From the NCBI GenBank assembly GCA_938011245.1, contig CALLUJ010000033.1, forward strand, positions 1 to 64,000: 64,000 nucleotides of DNA, read 5' to 3'. This stretch comes from an uncultured Aquimarina sp. (lineage in GTDB: Bacteria > Bacteroidota > Bacteroidia > Flavobacteriales > Flavobacteriaceae). Shown here one piece after another: positions 61,308 through 64,000 of this stretch; the first letter of the stretch is position 1, and every line of letters starts with the position of its first letter. The notes under the pieces were generated by a model. It ran no database searches. It saw only the letters and a program-made list of their open reading frames with translations, and was not told the origin of the DNA. The translations under genes and the position numbers were made by a program.

Positions 61308-61340
61308 AAAATCCTTACATAAATTAATAGTAAGGATTTT
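61308..61340. terminator. Terminator hairpin, similar to the element hairpin at 11595
   Basis: AAAATCCTTAC...GTAAGGATTTT. Confidence 0.75.
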
Positions 61341-61366
61341 TAATCTATTTTAATTCGTTGGTCGGA

Positions 61367-63130
61367 CTATCTATCTCTTCTTCTTCGACGATCTCTACCC
61401 CCATTACCTTCTTTATTTCCTTTATAATTATCTTTCCCTCTACCACCTTCACTTCGACGACCTCCTTTAAAGCCTCCTCCGTTACGGTTTCCTCCTCTAC
61501 CACGATTACGTCCTCCTCCTCTATTTTCAGAAATCTCGATATTTATACTTCTTCCTTCCAAAGAAAAATCTTCAAATGCCGCTAAAACGGCTTCTTTATG
61601 CTCTGTTTCTGTATTAAAAAACGCAAAATTATCTTTTACATCAACTCGGCTAACCGCATCTCTACCTAAATTTAAAGTATCTTTTAAGAAGTCTTTCAGA
61701 GTCATCCAATTGTAACCATCCTTTTCTCCCACGTTAATAAAGTATCGTGTACCGCGACCACCATTTCGCGCCCCTCCTTCTCTATCTCCTCCTCTACTAT
61801 TAGGATCTATAGGTTGAATGTCTCTCGACTTTTTGTAATAATTATGAAAACGAGTAAACTCAACCGTAACTAATTTTTTAATTAACTCTTCTTTAGATAA
61901 ATGTTCTAAATGAGAATTAATTTCTGGTAAGTACTGCTCTATTTCGTTGTTAATTTCTGTTTTCTCAATATTTTCCGCAAGATTAAACAACTGAGTCTTG
62001 CAGATTTCTTGCCCTGTAGGAACTGTTTTTAACTCAAAAGTAGTTTGAAGCGTACGCTCTAAACTTTTAATTTTACGAACATCACTCTTTGTTGTAATTA
62101 CAATAGATGTTCCTTCTTTACCTGCTCTACCTGTACGTCCACTTCGGTGGTTATATGTTTCATTCTCGTCTGGCAATTGATAATTAATTACGTGCGTAAT
62201 ATCATTTACATCAATACCTCGAGCGGCTACATCGGTAGCTACTAGCATTTGAATTTGACGATTTCGGAAACTTTTCATTACCAAATCACGCTGATTCTGA
62301 CTTAAATCACCATGCAATGCTGCTGCACTATAGCCATCTTCAATTAGCTTTTCTGCTACAGATTGTGTATCTCTTTTAGTTCTACAGAAAATTACTGAAA
62401 AGATATTAGGATTCGCATCTGCTAAACGCTTTAGTGCAGGATAACGATCTCGGGCGCTAACTACATAATATTCGTGAGATACATTTTTATTCGAAGAATT
62501 TTTAGAACCTACAGTAATTTCTACTGGGCTACTCATAAACTTTTTTGCTATAGTAGCTACTTCTCTTGGCATGGTTGCCGAAAACAACCAAGTAGATTTT
62601 TCGTTTGGTGTATGGGATAAAATATTAGTAATATCTTCATAAAATCCCATATTAAGCATTTCATCTGCTTCATCTAGCACACAGTAACCAATTTGAGAAA
62701 TATCTACTAACCGCCTATTAATCATATCCTGCATACGTCCTGGTGTAGCTACAATAATTTGTGCACCACGCTTAATATCTCTAGCTTGATCATGAATACT
62801 TGCTCCACCATACACTGCCACAGAATTTAATTTAGGAATAAACTTACTGTAGTTTTTAATTTCTTGAGCTATTTGCAAACACAGTTCTCTTGTTGGTGAA
62901 AGAATTAAACCTTGTGTTTTTTTACTATTAGGGTCTATTTTTTCTATTAGAGGAAAACCAAATGCCGCAGTTTTTCCAGTACCTGTTTGTGCTAATGCTA
63001 CAATATCAGTATCTTTTTCTAATAGAATTGGAATTGCTTTTGCCTGAACTTCTGAGGGTTCTACGAAGCCCATAGCGTCTACCGCCTGTAGCAATGCTTC
63101 TCCTAACCCTAACGTTTTAAATGTACTCAT
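61367..63130 (-). CDS. DEAD-box RNA helicase with DbpA-type RNA-binding domain and RGG-rich tail
   Basis: AQTGTGKTAAFGFP, DEADEMLNMGF, HRSGRTGRAG; GGGRNRGRGGNRNGGG tail. Confidence 0.95.
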   Translation of the reverse strand: MSTFKTLGLGEALLQAVDAMGFVEPSEVQAKAIPILLEKDTDIVALAQTGTGKTAAFGFPLIEKIDPNSKKTQGLILSPTRELCLQIAQEIKNYSKFIPKLNSVAVYGGASIHDQARDIKRGAQIIVATPGRMQDMINRRLVDISQIGYCVLDEADEMLNMGFYEDITNILSHTPNEKSTWLFSATMPREVATIAKKFMSSPVEITVGSKNSSNKNVSHEYYVVSARDRYPALKRLADANPNIFSVIFCRTKRDTQSVAEKLIEDGYSAAALHGDLSQNQRDLVMKSFRNRQIQMLVATDVAARGIDVNDITHVINYQLPDENETYNHRSGRTGRAGKEGTSIVITTKSDVRKIKSLERTLQTTFELKTVPTGQEICKTQLFNLAENIEKTEINNEIEQYLPEINSHLEHLSKEELIKKLVTVEFTRFHNYYKKSRDIQPIDPNSRGGDREGGARNGGRGTRYFINVGEKDGYNWMTLKDFLKDTLNLGRDAVSRVDVKDNFAFFNTETEHKEAVLAAFEDFSLEGRSINIEISENRGGGRNRGRGGNRNGGGFKGGRRSEGGRGKDNYKGNKEGNGGRDRRRRRDR

Positions 63131-63307
63131 ATATAATTTTAAATAAGTTGCAAAAGTACGATTAAAATTTGGGTTAATACCTGTTCTTACAATATGGTTA
63201 ATATTATTATTACAACTATTTATCTTTTTTATTATCTATTCTAACTTATAAACATATTACAAAGTCAAAAATTATTTTCTTAATTATAATAAATTACCTT
63301 TGTTATT

Positions 63308-63724
63308 ATGCCACAAATAATAGCCATAGATTACGGAAGTAAACGTACTGGATTAGCAACTACAGATGATATGCAAATTATCGCCAGTCCTTTAGATACT
63401 GTTGCTACTAAAGATTTAATTTCTTTTTTAAAAAACTATACAATACTCAATAAAGTAGAGACTTTTGTTATTGGCGAACCAAAGAGACTCCATGGAGAGT
63501 CTTCCGAAATAGAAGTACAAATTAAAAAGTTTATAACTAAAATAGAAGACACATTTCCCTTAATTACAATTCACCGTATTGACGAACGTTTTACTTCTAA
63601 AATAGCTTTTAATACTATGATTGCTTCGGGTATTTCTAAAAAAAAACGCCAAGACAAAGGAATTATTGATAAAATTAGCGCTACAATAATCCTTCAAGAT
63701 TTCCTTCAAACAAAAAGTTCTTAG
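63308..63724 (+). CDS. ruvX: Putative pre-16S rRNA nuclease / Holliday junction resolvase-like YqgF
   Basis: IIAIDYGSKRTGLATTD; IDERFTSKIAF. Confidence 0.93.
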   Translation: MPQIIAIDYGSKRTGLATTDDMQIIASPLDTVATKDLISFLKNYTILNKVETFVIGEPKRLHGESSEIEVQIKKFITKIEDTFPLITIHRIDERFTSKIAFNTMIASGISKKKRQDKGIIDKISATIILQDFLQTKSS

Positions 63725-63815
63725 ATAAATACACTTTAAGATATACGAAATCCTATTTCTTCTTACTATTTTTGCACTTGCAAAATAAAAGTCCAAACCG
63801 AGAAATCGTAACCAA

Positions 63816-64000
63816 ATGATATTACCAGTTGTTGCCTACGGGGATCCCGTATTAAAGAAAATTGCTAAAGAAGTTACTGTTGAGTATCCTGACTTCGATA
63901 AATTTATATCTGATATGTGGGAAACAATGTATAATGCCCAAGGTGTTGGTTTGGCTGCTCCACAAGTAGGACGTTCCATAAGAGTCTTTTTAGTAGATGC
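63816..64000 (+). CDS. def: Peptide deformylase, truncated by window end
   Basis: MILPVVAYGDPVLKKIAKEV...MWETMYNAQGVGLAAPQVG. Confidence 0.95.
   Translation, partial: MILPVVAYGDPVLKKIAKEVTVEYPDFDKFISDMWETMYNAQGVGLAAPQVGRSIRVFLVD

Noticed and set aside
61367-61560. Repetitive GA/CCTCC-rich stretch as a repeat element
   Set aside because: Explained by the RGG-rich C-terminal tail of the DEAD-box helicase.

Overview
AT-rich chromosomal segment from a Bacteroidota/Flavobacteriia-type genome, judged from protein families, TAnnTTTG-type promoters and gene content. Positions ~137-11653 are an ~11.5 kb integrative element inserted at the 3' end of a tRNA-Arg(TCT) gene. It is bounded by a 27-bp direct repeat (137-163 / 11627-11653), carries a tyrosine recombinase next to the intact tRNA, and has clustered GTRTRCCT repeats at both inner ends that look like integrase arm sites. 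I see no relaxase, coupling-protein or virion genes. It encodes its own replication-type module: a 504-aa protein with motifs A, B and C of family-A (PolI/T7-like) polymerases, two P-loop ATPases, a DUF3871-like protein, a RadC/JAMM protein and an XRE regulator with a paired operator. Cargo is a PLD-type nuclease with two small membrane proteins and a cluster of lipoprotein/membrane genes. The polymerase gene has a structured leader: a 3-codon mini-ORF plus three consecutive hairpins. The rest (11.7-64 kb) is mostly core chromosome: fumC, fabI, recN, coaBC, rpoZ, bamD, pyrG, yidC, fabG, cysE/cysM, split metH, thrS-infC-rpmI-rplT, ruvX, def. Smaller points of interest there are an IS200/IS605 relic, a diverged inverted repeat pair, a lipoprotein gene with a start-proximal frameshift, infC with an apparent AUA start, an Rrf2-controlled oxidoreductase/NTF2 cluster with matching palindromes, a tandem YHS duplication and an AraC-type protein with two DNA-binding domains. 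No CRISPR array or rRNA was seen. All calls are by eye; no database search was run.
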